Below are positions 36,247 to 49,253 of a stretch of DNA of 64,000 nt, in pieces (position 1 is the first letter of the stretch; every line of letters starts with the position of its first letter). Position numbers and translations under genes: made by a program. The DNA is from Mesocentrotus franciscanus (taxonomy: Eukaryota > Echinodermata > Echinoidea > Camarodonta > Strongylocentrotidae). Location: assembly GCA_037976565.1 (NCBI GenBank), contig CP137668.1, positions 35,788,088 through 35,852,087 of the forward strand. Direction: 5' to 3'. Under the pieces are notes generated by a model. It did no database searches, was not told the origin of the DNA, and was given only the letters and a program-made list of their open reading frames with translations.

Positions 36247-36575
36247 CGTTATATCACCATCATCATCATTATCATCACCATCATCATCATCATCATCAGC
36301 ATCATCAGCATCAGCATCACAATCATCATTATTCTAATACTGTTACTACTACAGTAACTGCTACTACTACTACTCCCACCACCACCACCACTACTACTAC
36401 CACTACGACTTCCACTAGCTACTACTACTAATACTACTATTTCCACTACCACTACCATTACTATTACTACTATTTCCACTACTACCACCACCACCACCAC
36501 CACCACCGCCGCTGCCGCTGCTGCTGCTGCTACTACTACTACTACTACTACTGTTACCACTACCACTACCACTAG
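36247..36575. repeat. Compound trinucleotide microsatellite
   Basis: Blocks of (CAT)n, (CAC)n, (TAC)n and (GCT)n on the plus strand. On the minus strand it reads as (GTA), (GTG), (CAG) and (ATG) units. It starts about 140 bp inside the intron that follows the 36.7 kb exon. The poly-Val/Ala/Met frame is not a protein. Confidence 0.95.
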
Positions 36576-36711
36576 TTGTTATACAGTGAATTTTAAACTC
36601 TTAACCCAAAATAAGATAGAACTATAAATGCATCCCTTACAAGCCTGCACTCATTATTTACCATCCATTCCTTTATCTTCATTATAACCTTCTCCTAATA
36701 CTTCAACTTAC

Positions 36712-36792
36712 CGCTTCCATACGGGTCATGTTCCCATCGTCAAAGCTGTTCTTTCTCACACTGTATGCTGCTCCCATTTTGTCAATATAAGT
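36712..36792 (-). CDS. Coding exon, possibly the first, with MGAAYS start
   Basis: Minus strand. An ATG (36775-36777) in good context (ACAAAATGG) opens MGAAYSVRKNSFDDG and the frame runs 22 codons to a consensus donor (GCG|GTAAGTTG), ending in phase 0. Met-Gly with Ser at position 6 fits the known N-myristoylation consensus, so membrane anchoring is possible (inference). An in-frame TAG lies five codons upstream, so this is either a first coding exon with a 5' leader, or an internal exon that starts at the AG of that TAG (ACTGACAATCGAATAG), which would give 81 nt, phase 0-0. The next exon in line, 33111-33263, has the right phase. Family unknown. Confidence 0.55.
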
Positions 36793-38071
36793 CTATTCGA
36801 TTGTCAGTATCAGCAAAACTCACAATAAAACTATCCATAAAGATGTCTCAGTTTCTTTAAGCCTTGATATTTAAACTGTAATAGTCAGCGTGATGAACAA
36901 GTCCAGTTCCAAATTTAAAAATAAAATTCCATTGCCTCCTGTGGCTTGTTGCTTCAGCATCCGTCTTTGATAAGTCCATTGTTGTAATCTATACCAGCTA
37001 GTTATATATGCAGTCACTGGCTACAACTTTGCATTCAACGTCCACATACAAAGAATATAATGTCATTTATATGGTTTTACTGCTTGCAGATTAAGAACAT
37101 CAAACGTAAGATGGTTATCTTAATCTGATATACTCAATCTTCATTCAGGAGAATGCATTCTTTCCTGTAAAAGCTCAAATCTCACTGGTACAATGCATTG
37201 ACTGCAAGACTACTGCACTAACAGAAAAGACTCTACTTATCAATCTATCAGTCTGTTGATTGTAGATAGAATTTGGCAAAAAACTCCTGAAACTTTAATA
37301 CACCAGACTAGAAGGTGAAATAAAGGTCTCAGGAGCTGAACTTTGACCTAAAATGTGATATCCAATCATGAATACGCCCATTGAACATGGAGGGGGTTGT
37401 TTACTAGGACTGCTTACAAGCAAATTCGGTCCTTGAATGTAGTCCAAACACCCAAGGAAACTTTCTTTCCAATGTCAGGGAGGTCATGAAATCAGCAGTT
37501 AATCTTCATGAAAGATGTGACTATTCAAGGAGTAACATGAAAGGGGTCTACTCCAGGATTAAAGTAAACGTGTCCAGTTACAGGGGGAAAAACACAACAA
37601 AAACAAGAAGAAGAAAAAAAGAAGAATAAAGTTCTAGGTTATATCAGATCAAGATCAAGAGTAAATCCCCCCAAAATCACAGACAAAATTGGCAAATGGG
37701 CAGTCTTTTATTGCTAGAATAACAAAAGATCTGTCCTGTCAAGATAGTAAAACCTTATAGTCGCAACAATGGGACTGACACCAGACTGACAACACACCAC
37801 ACTTAAGAATAATGATGGTGGTATCTTCAAGAGCGCACATGTCCATCATGACATGATGCTCTTAGAGTTCCAACGTAACAATAAATAACAATACGTTACC
37901 CTGAATAGGAAAACAAATATGTTGGTTTGGAGTCGATTTGGCAGGGTGACTGATCTATATTGGAGTAACAGCAACATTCACATAGGATGATATATATTTT
38001 GATGGTATTCCAAATTAGAGTTGAAACAAAGTCAGCAATTTAAGATCCTTAAAATTAGTTGATACAGTCCA

Positions 38072-38363
38072 AGGGGGTGTTTCACAAAGACTCAGATTGA
38101 CTTTAAGTTGGACTTAAGTATGGCGGGCCATTCATGCCATTGGTTGCTATCACCATTGGTCTCTAAATTATAATCTTTAGATAATATTTTTCCTTCAATA
38201 ATGAACTATCAAAAAATGTAAACTCTGTAGATTTGAGACCACGATTTGTACGTCCCTTGAAAGACAAATGCCAGTAAATGGTAAGAGCAAACAGTGGCAT
38301 GAACGGCCTGTCATACTTAAGTCCAACTTAAAGTCGATCTTAGTCTTTGTGAAACACCCCCCT
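38072..38363. mobile_element. MITE with long terminal inverted repeats
   Basis: AGGGGGTGTTTCACAAAGAC and the following 'gactttaagttggacttaag' match the inverted right end (CTTAAGTCCAACTTAAAGTC ... GTCTTTGTGAAACACCCCCC). Arms of about 50 bp, 292 bp in all. The TTTCACAAAG core recalls the 17.6 kb element. Confidence 0.9.
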
Positions 38364-38554
38364 GATCTGTCAGTTCTGAGTTGATTTTGCAATGGAACAG
38401 GAATATTGAAGTATATAGCAGCACCAATCACATACAAACATAGTTCATAAAGGTTTTCCAAATTTAACTTGAAACGAAACAGCACTTGCAAGATATTCCG
38501 AGTGTCTCATGACATAAGCAAACTCCACAGTGGACACACAGAGGAACCTCTCAC

Positions 38555-38589
38555 GTAGGCCTCAACTCAAGGTTCTGCCCAAGAAATAC
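38555..38589 (-). CDS. Weak candidate micro-exon
   Basis: Minus strand, 35 nt between a good acceptor (TTTCTTTAAAAATTGCAG) and donor GTGAGAGG. The frame reads VFLGQNLELRP plus two bases (phase 0-2). Too short to be sure. Confidence 0.18.
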
Positions 38590-38599
38590 CTGCAATTTT

Positions 38600-41030
38600 T
38601 AAAGAAAGTACCCACACTCTCTATATGCCATGTTTATGCAGGTTGCCATTTTCACAATCAAGCCTAAAGGGGCAGACAATGGCCACATGCTGCAGGAAAC
38701 AAATATAACAGCAATCTTCCAGGAGAGGTTAATATCTTCCATGGAAACTCCAAATGAATGACTCGATAGCACCACAGACATGGAAAGTGTTTGTTTTCGA
38801 CTCTTTAAGATGATAGGTAAACAATACACAAGACAGCAGATGCTTAAAAGCTGTAAGGCTAGGGAAATAGACCTAACAAAGGAAATAATTGCCCCCTTCT
38901 CCCCTTTGTCACAAAGTAAATGAATCAAAAACCTCAAAGACGAAACTGACTTGAGCACAAAAGCTTGAACTCAAATGGAAAGATACTTCAAGTTCCCTGA
39001 AGAAGCAATTAAGCCCTGGACTTAATGAAACTGAATAACAAAGTAATAGACTGTGAAACTAAAAAGAAGGTATGCTTGGCTTTCTCACACAAAATCCATA
39101 CCATATAGGGTGAGAAGGAATTCTTTAGGGAAATTTAAATGCTCATGGAATATAATTGGTCAAAAGAAGCACTTAACCCTTGCATTGCCACATAGGTTAC
39201 AATACTAGTTTAACCATCGAGATTAAGGCCAAATAAAACAAAAAACAGGTTTAGAGTCCTGTCTTTTTGGAAAAAAGGAAGGAGGAGGTCCTTTTATTTT
39301 ATTTTTTTTCCTTCAAAATGGCCACTCGGTATATTTTCCCTGACGTCCAGCCAGTCGGGCTATTTTTCAAGATGGCCGCCAGTATTTCTTTCTTTTTTAA
39401 ATCAGAAAAAGATCATTTTAGCAGTTTTTTTTTTCATGTTTTTTTTTTAAAAAAAAAGCAGGCGGCCTCAAAAAGGAAGCGGGCGGGGACACTAAACATG
39501 ATTTTTTGTTCTTCTTCAATTTGGCATAATGGGGCAGGTTTTCATTGTGGACATTCTTTTTTTACTGCTCTTATTGAATCAGTGATCCAAATCAAACTCC
39601 ATACTAAAAAGTCAGGACTCCTTTTGGAGAATCAATTTTCTTAGTCCCAAAATACTGTATGCTAAGAAGGGCATTATATCTGTATAAATTGAATGAGTGA
39701 ATTCCGTCCTGGCTTTTAACAGATATCATATTCCAAAAAAGAAAGGAAGAAGTTTGGGCACTTTAAACTCCCTTAAGAACTCAAATCTTTAAGAAATTTG
39801 CCTGAAAATGTAAAACAAATTTTATAATGTTTAGTTTTTATAAAACACAATTTCCATATAGGTCTTATAATGATACGACTGTGAAAAGGATTATGTATGC
39901 TGCTTAGAGTATGTACATGTGTACTTGTCTTTGTCGGACCGGTCAAAATAAAATTGAAGTATCTTCAGAAAACACTCTCTGAATATTGCTACCTGCTATT
40001 AAACTTATGCCAAGTTTCAAGATTAGTGTAGTGAGTGTGAGCTCTGAAGCTCTTGCCTACTTCCAGGTGCAGAGGAAATCCATTGCTGTATTTGCATGGA
40101 GACTAATCCACAGGAAGGCACAAATTTTGGATAGGCTGATAGATACATTATTCCTACTGAAATGGAAAGCAAAAAGCAAACATTCTTTTTAATCTATTAT
40201 ATTCATTCTGCAAAAAAAAGGATGGTTAGGAAAGAACAAATGGAAAAATGTACAGATAGAACTATGTTATCAGTGGTGTATGGGTCCAGCCATTTAGGGG
40301 TCACAATAAGGAGGATATACAAATATTAGGCAGATAAAATGCAAGAGAATATGGTCATAGAATGAAGCAAGGGTAAAGGTAAGATAAAAGGAGGGGTCAT
40401 ATCATTTCCTTTACAATGCTTTTCCCTCTTCCTTATAGTTCTCTCCCTTTATTACCATTTTTTTCTTCAACATTCAAGGGGATAGAGCATATATATGCCC
40501 CTGGTACCTACGCCACTGTATATAATCCATTTCTGTCTTGATGTACTTGAACTTCCTTGAGGAAAGGAGGTTACTGTGGTGAATCAAAGCTTGGAGACCA
40601 CACAAAATCTCCAGAAGTTCCCCGTTTGTGACACCTCCCTTGGGTTATCACACTATTCACGCTTCGAGGCTCACAGCGTGGCTCGTGTTTCCATTTGCAT
40701 CAGGATGTGGCCATTTCAAGTCCGCTACTTGCTTTTTTCTGCAACAGTTTTGTCACCACAAACAAAAGGTGTATTTGATTTTGATATCTGCCCATGATAA
40801 ATGATAGGTTAGCTGAATAATTCATATACTAACTATCTTTTAGGCCACCGGAATTTCAATGCTACGATTCTCAACAAATGAAACTGCCCCCAATCTAGCC
40901 CAAAATAATATAATTCTTGAGAGAGATTAAAGTATCATATAGATACGACCATAGTAACATTTCACTGTGATCTTTGTCTCATAATTAGCTTCAAATCAAT
41001 CAAACTAACTTTATGGATGCAGAAAGTCCA
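38600..41030. other. No firm gene; YY1-like sites
   Basis: A hydrophobic 119-codon minus frame (38599-38958) lacks splice borders. 'caaaatggccac' and 'caagatggccgcc' near 39315 and 39368 resemble YY1 sites. Confidence 0.4.
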
Positions 41031-41035
41031 AACGT

Positions 41036-41580
41036 CCAACAAACTCCCTTCTTCCACTGATTCCCTCTATGTCCAAACAGCTACAAACTTCCTTCTTCTA
41101 CTAATTCTCTAAATGCCAACACAGAAAGTAACACCCTTCTTCTACTGATTCACTCCATGCCTAAACAGCAAGAAACTCCCTTCTTCTACTGATTCCCTCT
41201 ATGTCCAAACAGCTACAAACTTCCTTCTTCTACTAATTCTCGAAATGCCAACACAGCAAGAAACTCCCTTCTTCTACTGATTCACTCCATGCCTAAACAG
41301 CAAGAAACTCCCTTCTTCTACTAATTCTCTCTATGTCCAAATAGCAACATTCTTTCTTCCACTAATTTTCTGTATGTCCAAAAAGCAATAAACTCCTTTC
41401 TTCCATCAAATCTCTCTATGCCTAAAAAGTAACAAACTTAAAATCCTAAAACAGCAAAAAACTTCCATCTTCCACAAATTATCTCTATGCATGCCCCCAA
41501 TGGCAAGTAACTTCTTCCTTCTACTAATTCCTCCTATTTCAACAGCAACAAACTTCCTTCTTCCACTAATTCTCTCTCTG
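41036..41580. repeat. Minisatellite of ~45-bp units with a three-unit higher order
   Basis: About 12 units built on AAACTCCCTTCTTCTACTGA. Three types alternate (ending 'gtccaaacagct', 'atgccaacacag', 'atgcctaaacagcaag') in the order A-B-C-A-B-C before decaying to the right. Confidence 0.85.
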
Positions 41581-41732
41581 CTTTATCTTTCTGAACTCTG
41601 ACAATGAGGTAACAACAATTTGAACCCAGAGTGCATCAAAATGGAATGCACTCTCGGATGCCAGAGGAGCAAATCTTCAGAGGAGATATCTTTCATACAC
41701 AGAACATCTGGCTTTCTAGCAGGTCAATAGTC

Positions 41733-42365
41733 CACTAGAGAGACAAGAGCTTGATAAAGAGCTCGATCCTTTGGGGATTGGAATACTTAGGGTAAGAGAA
41801 GTAATGGTACCTATGCAATGGTGGTTCTCCGTTTTTAGCGCAGAGGTTATATAGATTCAATAATCGACTAAAGACAAGAGCATGGTTAAGACCTTGATCC
41901 TTAGGGATTGGAGCACTTGGGGTAAGAGAAGTACACGTAACGGTTCCTAGGCAATGACATTTTTTCTTCTTCAATTTTTAGCACATGGGTTATATAGATT
42001 CAATATTCAAGTAAAGACAAGAGGTTGGTCCTTTGGGGTTGGAACAATTGGGGTTAGAGAATATAATAGATCCTACACCATGGTGATTCTTACTTTTTGC
42101 ACAGGGTTGTACAGATATAATATTTGTCTAAAGAGACAAGGGCTTGATTAAGAGCTAGATTCTTTGGGGTCGGATCACTTGGGGTAAGAGAAGTAATGGT
42201 TCCTACGCAATGGTGGTTCTTCCTTTTAGCGCAGAGGTTATGTAGATTCAATACTCGACTAAAGACAAGAGCTTGGTCCTTGGGGGTTGGACCACTTGGG
42301 GTAAGAGAAGAAATGGTTCCTAAGCAACAGTGGTTCTTCAGTTTTGCACAGAGGCTATAATATTA
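41733..42365. repeat. Five-unit minisatellite of about 116-143 bp
   Basis: Each unit holds 'agacaagagcttg', 'tcctttgggg.ttgga', 'cttggggtaagagaa' and 'caatggtggttctt'. It starts 150 bp after the 45-bp minisatellite and shares no unit sequence with it. Confidence 0.85.
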
Positions 42366-42369
42366 TTAT

Positions 42370-45300
42370 AGATTTGTTCCTTTGCCTTCTCTGCAGAAAG
42401 TCTCTAGAGGTTCTCCTCAATTATCCCCAGCAGGCTGGAGGTAGAAACATTGAACCAATCAGTGCTTCTTGAGAAAACAGCTTCCAAATTTGGATTTCCC
42501 TGTTTACAGTTGTCCAAAGTTGAACACTGCTAACTCATTCGAGTAGATAGCTTGAGTTATGGTGCACCCTCATAGCTTGATATAAAATGGTGTATTGGTG
42601 AAATAATCCATTATGTGCATCTACACCGCTAATTAGCTGAAGTTAGCTGTGACTTGGGTTCAGCTCCTTGAATCAGAATTAGCAGACCATTTTGAAAATT
42701 CAGGCTTTAACACGAAGATGTGCCTCTGGAGATGACATGACATGATGAGGCAATCAAAACAGAATGGCATCGATGCAGTGGGAACGTCACCAAAATGACC
42801 ATGACAAACCATATGAAGCGTGAAACAAATGTTATTACATAAATCCAATCACAGATGTACTTGAGCCAATTAGAATAATTCCAAAGAATGATTGCACATC
42901 ATGTAATTACTTCATACAGTGGTCTACATAAACATCATCAGTATTCTGCAAATGAGCTGTAAGATCAAACGATATTTCCTCATCCAAAATTCATCGCCCA
43001 GCATAGACAATACGTCTGAAAATATTATCTGTAATGCTTTTCATCCTAAAAGTACTTTCCAAATGCTATACAATCCATAAACATTTCCAAATAGAATTCC
43101 AAAGAATGAGAGAATGTATGCATTATTAAAAGAATAAAGAAATTCTGAAATCACTTGGTCACATGCATCTGACATCTAAACTGGATTCTACATCCTAAAA
43201 ATCTCCAATAAAGATGACTTCTTTTCTAATGTTTGAATCCAATACTGCAAACAGTGATTTGTCGTTTCCATCGCTCTTATGGTTTCCTTTAAAAATTCCT
43301 TGCTCAACACTCAAAAAGGTCTTCACGCCGACAAAGACAAGACACTTCTGAGGTACATGTATACATGGTTGCCTTTAAACTGTCTTAGCAACCACAAAAA
43401 GAGCCATGGCGAGAGGAAAACCCTGAATTCGGCGCAATCATGAAGAGTGGCGTGTCTCCGTGAAAAACAAGATCCACAAATTGAAAGATGATAGGGCCCT
43501 CTCTCCCTGGACAATTGAGCATGGTCAAGATTTTAACGAGATCACGGTCAGAACTAACGATGTGGATCTTTCCCTCCTTGACAATGATGGATGGGAGTCG
43601 ACCGCTGCAGTCAAGAATTTCCTCACAAAGTTCGCGTCAAGTTTTCCCCTCTTTCCTCCCACCTATTTCACTACAACAGGAAGATAAAACAAGTGGGTAA
43701 TATTTCATATTTTCTTATTCTTCCAATATGAAATTCAACTCCATTTCATGAATCTAAAATCTAGCTGTAATATCCCCTAGTGAAATAAATATGCAGTCAA
43801 CTTTGATGAGGTCCTTGAAAAGAAAATGAGGAAATTTGACACCAGCTTTTATGCTATTTGATAGTTTGACAAAAAGGGAGTTGTGTGCCGGAGCGAAGCA
43901 AGTGATTCTGCAAAATGAAGTGATCTTCTTTGATAAACTATTTAAAAAAATATATTAATTGTGTATAGATAGGATGAGCAATAGATATAACTGATAGATT
44001 CAATATTTTACATGAACAAAATATGTAAAATATGATGGATAGATGATTTATAGACGAATTAATATGAAGATGTTGATGGATGGAGGTAAATATAGATGAG
44101 AGGACAAAGTGGCTGGATCACAAGATAAGAGAAATCATCAACGATGCAGCTTGTCTTTCGACCCAATTTAGGGTATAAAGGAATAAATAAACTCAACATT
44201 ATAACTATGCCTCGTTAGTTTAATTTTCCTAGAATAAATGACTCCACCAATTTTTTGATTGCTTTATTCTAATTTCAAATTTATAAATTCATCAACGAAA
44301 TTAGCACAACTAGATCTACTCTGTTCTGCTTGAAGTCTTGAAGACATCATGTAAAAAGGGAATTAAAATGGGTTGCATTATTGAATGTTCAGGTTGATTG
44401 CACTAGTCTGATTACATTATGGTGTTTACCCCCAAGATGAATGATCTATTTTTGCGAAGAACGTCCATTCGATTTCCATAAGCATCGAGCATACAAAGTT
44501 CCTTCCCGAATTCAACAAAAGCGACATGAGCGAGAGCTAAGAAATGAAAGTGGAACTCTGTGTATCTATTTGATTAAAGAAGGTGAAAGAACTCATCATC
44601 ATTCGCCATTCTAGTAATTCCCTTGTGGAGACATCAATATTAAACGAGTTTCAATGCACAATCCCCCTCAACAATCGTATTTCCATTGTAGGAGGATGTG
44701 CTCAGCATGACAACCATGGTCTTTATTTGCCACACCTACTACAGGTTTTGTGCTTAACCCAAATACTCCTGAGAAATTCACTTTCTGGAAATGCATTTAA
44801 GATATCCATTAAATATGACATCATTTAAGCATTTACTTTTTTCTTATGAGATTAAGAGTTCTTTCACATGGGTTTTTGACCAGGGTCATTTCAAACTTGA
44901 CTGTTACAAGCACAATTTGACCAAGATCTTACAGCTAAACTTCATTTACCACAATTCTTTAAAACCAATACTTAAAGATTAAAAATAATATTCTGGCAAT
45001 TTCCATACTCTCCAGAGATATTACATTTACCAATTTATCTTCTAAAGTGAGTGGGAAAAAAGTTTTGCTTCTTAAAAGATGAAATCATAATCTCTATAAA
45101 GCAATCACGGTGCAAACATGACTTGCGTTCAAATTCTCCTAATCGTAAGTCTTATAGAGCCTTTAAATTTTCTAACGCTAAATTGGCATTATTCCTTGCC
45201 ATTGCGTGATAACAGAGAAAAGGGAACAGTGCAGGGCCTCACAAAATTGTCATTAACAAAGGTCGTGGACATCCCATTGAAATCCCTATTAATTTGTCTA

Positions 45301-47335
45301 ACCCCCATTTCGATGATGTTGGTGAACTTTGAGAATCACGCAAGACTGCCCTGGGTGCTTCTGCCATATACCAATATACCAACAAACAGTTGTTTGTTTT
45401 TATGCTATTTTTTTCTATCTCGTTTTCATCTGTTTACTCTTCTTTTGCATTACTAACCATTGGAGTTTTCTTAACTTCACCTCATCTCCTAGCTTTCGGC
45501 TCATGCCATTAATATACACTATCATTCGCCATATATGTTTCATATTTTTGTCTGTTCAATAAATCTTTCTCCTCCAGATAGCTTTCTCTTTTAGTATGCA
45601 CATCACCCATCAGTGCCACAATGACATTAATTAAAAGCACTTCATAAAGATGTAAGTTTTTATCTTCATCTCAGCAGATGCCAAATAGAATGTTGCCCTC
45701 TTTTAAGATAATTCCCATATTTCCTTCTCACATCTTGTTTGTCTTCCACTTTGGCTGTCCCCATGGCAACCATTGCTAATTCACTCTCCAAGTGTGCCCG
45801 TATCCATTGTATGCTCTCCCAAATAATAACAAGGAGTCTCACAGGTAATGGGGGAGGGGGCAAACTTGGAAGGATGCAGCGAGTAACAAACAATTCTCCT
45901 GGATCCTCCTGCAAGATCATAAATCAATCACAAACAATAACAGAATAGTTTGTTGACTTTCTCTGCACAAAATGGTTATGAAATGCCATTTAAGAAAAAG
46001 TAGTAAACATCATCTGTAATCCTGTTTTGCAAGGGCCACTAGTATTTGGGTCAGAGAAATTTAAGATCGGTAGCGATAATGAAGTAGCTGATTGGGTATG
46101 CATTCGCAATATTGATGCCCTGGAGATAAGATGGGCGGCCATAATGATGGGGGTCTTTACTGTCAACAAACTCTCGTCTTTCAATTAGCAATCAGCCACG
46201 GTGATACGTTGCTTGAGAGAGTGAGAGGTGAGGTAGGTGTATTCCCTGGGCCTTGCGATGACTCAGTCTCGCCCTCCTAACTCACAATGTGATTGATGAA
46301 GGGAGCTTAGAAAGGTAATGAACTCAAAAGGAAACCGATGATAATCTGGGCCATAAATTAAAGGAGGAAAGCTCCTTACATTTACCACAAATATTTTTAA
46401 AATATAACATATTTCACCGATGAAATATTGTGAGATAAGATTTTAATCACAGTTGTCCAAAATCCCAGGTCACAATTCAGAACCCTGTTATGAATTTTAT
46501 GAAGAAAATCATGCATTTCTTTCTAGTAAAATTATGGAATACAATATCAAATATGGGCAAATTGCCAGTGGCACTCGGCAATGCATACAGAGAAAATGTG
46601 CCTCATCCATTTCCATTAAATTATGAAATTCAGACTCAACAGAGAAAACAATGAAAGAAAAAAGAGACGGGGATCAAGTGCAGAAACGTAAGAAACAATA
46701 ACATGCAGAAAGAAAAGGTTAAAATGAAGACGTTAGGAAAAGCAAGCAAATGTGAGAAAATATTGAAATAGATATATAGATAGATGGATAGATGGATAGA
46801 TAGATACATGTAGATAAATAGATAGTAGACTGACTGACTGACTAATTGATTGTTTCATTGGTTGGTTGAATGATTAATTAATTGATAAATGGATAGAGAG
46901 GGTCAGAGACAGAGACGGAGAAAGGGAGAGGAGAGAAAAACAGGAAAGGTAACTCAGAAATTTTGCAGAGCAACACAAACAAACAAAACACGAAAGGCAG
47001 CGAATTGAGACAAAGAACCAAAAGACAGAGTGAGTGAAGAGACGGATAGACAGATCATGAGCAAGGAGATCGAAAGATAGAATGACAAAGATACAGCTCA
47101 ACAAGACTCCGTTGAATTCCTTGTCATTAATCCCATGCAATGCAAATTGTTTCCAGGTGACCACGCTCCGTGATATTGAAGCACCCATCTTTCATTACAT
47201 TAATCCACCTGCAAGCATAGCCGTCCAAGATTCCTTTACCGATGATAGAGCATCAGATGATCAGACACAGTGAACGATTAAGACCAATTACAAATTAAAT
47301 TCCCTTGGAATCAGATTATGCATAAAAGTGAATAT
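42370..47335. other. No firm gene; candidate frame at 43420-43690
   Basis: A plus-strand frame at about 43424-43686 has protein-like content (TIEHGQDFNEITVRTNDVD) and ends at TAA, but I find no acceptor. A 52-nt plus segment at 45793-45844 has moderate splice signals (CTCTCCAAG, ACAG|GTAATG). Both are left uncalled. Rest AT-rich. Confidence 0.35.
46768..46855. repeat. (GATA)n and (ACTG)n microsatellites
   Basis: GATA/GATG units to about 46832, then (GACT)n. Confidence 0.9.
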
Positions 47336-47340
47336 TGTCT

Positions 47341-47487
47341 GTTTGGAGCCAGAAGGGCATTAAAATGTGTCAAATGATACGAGTTAACCCTTTGACTACC
47401 GAGTTCTCATATTGCCAATAGGTTTAATACAGGAATCATCCGGTTCCAGTCAGCAATGGGTTAACACGCTTCTGACTCCAGCAAACG
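47341..47487. repeat. SPE copy 4, split by a second repeat
   Basis: 'gtttggagccagaagggcat' on the left and 'gggttaacacgcttctgact' on the right are about 75 bp further apart than in other copies. The extra part ('tgactaccgagttctcatat...ggtttaatac') is similar to 49335-49395, so a different short repeat appears to sit inside this copy. Confidence 0.6.
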
Positions 47488-48127
47488 ATGTATTCATCGT
47501 TGTTTGCCCAGCACAAAAGTGGACAACTGATATAAAACACAATTTTTTAAACTATTCTTTGAATACATTTAGGCAATTTACAAGTAAAAACTGTGCATAT
47601 AGAAGAAAACATTATCCAAATAACAGTGACAGCATACTAATTCATCAATCAAAAGTAAAAATTCAACAACTGGACAAAAATCTGCCCGACACACAACGAT
47701 GAAGAATGGTAAAATGACAATATTGGACAGCAAGAAGCATTGAATGGACAAGCGTTAAAAATTGTCAAAATTAAATCATTACCATCAAGATCAAACATTT
47801 ATCTAAGTACTTTTCTTGGGATTTGCTTGGTTTGAATTTTTTCAGCTACAATTTGGCATATCACCTGCAGAGTGATATATCATACAGACGATGCAAGACA
47901 GGTTCAGCTGCCCTATGATAATTTTAAAACCTCCCAAATACACCATGACTGCTTTCCAAAATCAGGACAACTAATGCAATGGGTTGACTCATCCCAGTTT
48001 AATAATTACATTTTACTTGCTGAACTGAGGTCTTTTTTACATGATTTTAGAAATGAGGTTAAGAAGTAGATGGGTTAATTCCTTCATGATACAGTTTGCA
48101 CAGCATAGGATATTCAAGTTCATACAT

Positions 48128-48196
48128 CCAGGGCCCCATTTCACAAAACTTGTCATCAGTGTGACAAATGACAGTTTTTGTTATAAGCTAGTGACT
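48128..48196. mobile_element. Truncated copy of the 17.6 kb MITE
   Basis: GGGCCCCATTTCACAAAACT and 'tttttgttataagcta' match 17596-17655; the right half is missing. Confidence 0.8.
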
Positions 48197-48350
48197 TTTT
48201 CAGTCTCTGGCATTCCAGTGGTTGTATTATCTTTTATCTCTCCTTGCTCAATTGTCTGTTTTCTGATTTATTATGTATTTTCTCTATTGCCAAATAAAAT
48301 AATAATGAATTTAAATTTATTACATTTACATGATATAGTCTCTGCTTACA

Positions 48351-48406
48351 GCCTTAAGAGCATTGACTCATATGAGTGAACATAGTGTTAACACCTTTCT
48401 AGCACT
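48351..48406. repeat. SPE copy 5, strongly diverged
   Basis: 'ttaagagcattgactca' and 'gtgttaacacctttctagc' keep the order of the family motifs but have lost most of the palindrome. Confidence 0.4.
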
Positions 48407-49199
48407 TGCCAGATGATATCTAACCTTTTTTGTTTGGTCCTCTGGGAAAGCCCATTCAAGCTGATTAAAGTGCAAGTTTTATTTATCATATTCCATTAAA
48501 AAAGTAACAACAGCCATTTGTAAAGTGCAGATAGAAAAAAGAAGAAAAAAACAATACACAGTTTACCCCCAAAAAAAAAAAATAATAATAATAATAATAA
48601 AGAAAAATATAAAAAAATGAATCAAATGAAAATGAGGAAGAAACCCAAAATAGACATTACCCTTTCATAATGTGATCAAATTTTAAATATTTTTTTTGTT
48701 TAATTCACAGCCTGCTCTATGACTTTAAATAGGTTTTGCACACAGCCATGCACTGCTTATAGTGAGATTTGTTTTGCTCTTTTCCATCAAAATTCAATCA
48801 AGAGGTCACAGGTTATCTGACTCTGATGTGAACTAAGTCTTTCCATAATAGGATTTAGCAGCTGATTCTACAAAGGGAGGAGAGAAAATCAATACCATTC
48901 TCAGAAATTTGTCACTTTCATTTCATAAGTTTTTTTTTATGGAATCCACAAAAATATGCCAACCTGTAAATAGCCAGTTACACAACTTGGCTGTTTATAA
49001 ATTAGCAAGACTATGGTATTTTGTCTCATATGTTATCAACATTCTCATAACTTTTTTTGTATACTATACACAATAACTCTACAGAGTTGACAGCCTTCCC
49101 TTGAGCTCCAATCAGACCAGAAAATGACAAATGCAATGGTATTTTTTGTTTACTTGTCATTATTTTGGGTAACATACAGGATACCTGATGACTGAATAC

Positions 49200-49253
49200 C
49201 TTCGACTATCCGTAATGGGTGAAGCAGCAGTAGCTTTTTCAGGGCTGACCAAA
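49200..49253 (-). CDS. Candidate exon, 54 nt, phase 1-1
   Basis: Minus strand. The frame reads two bases, then WSALKKLLLLHPLRIVE, then one base, between an acceptor (ATACTGCATGTATGTAG) and a donor (GAAG|GTATTC) of moderate strength. The preceding exon candidate at 52750-52817 ends in phase 1, so the two join in frame; so would 51909-51948. The peptide looks like an amphipathic helix of a helical-repeat protein, but no family is assigned. Confidence 0.38.

Noticed and set aside
36249..36572. 107-codon Val/Ala/Met frame
   Set aside because: Pure translation of the trinucleotide array.
43424..43686. Plus frame with protein-like content ending in TAA
   Set aside because: No acceptor with a pyrimidine tract upstream and a stop precedes the only usable GT; kept as a note only.
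45990..46190. Open frames on both strands
   Set aside because: No paired splice sites; sequence more like conserved non-coding DNA or chance.
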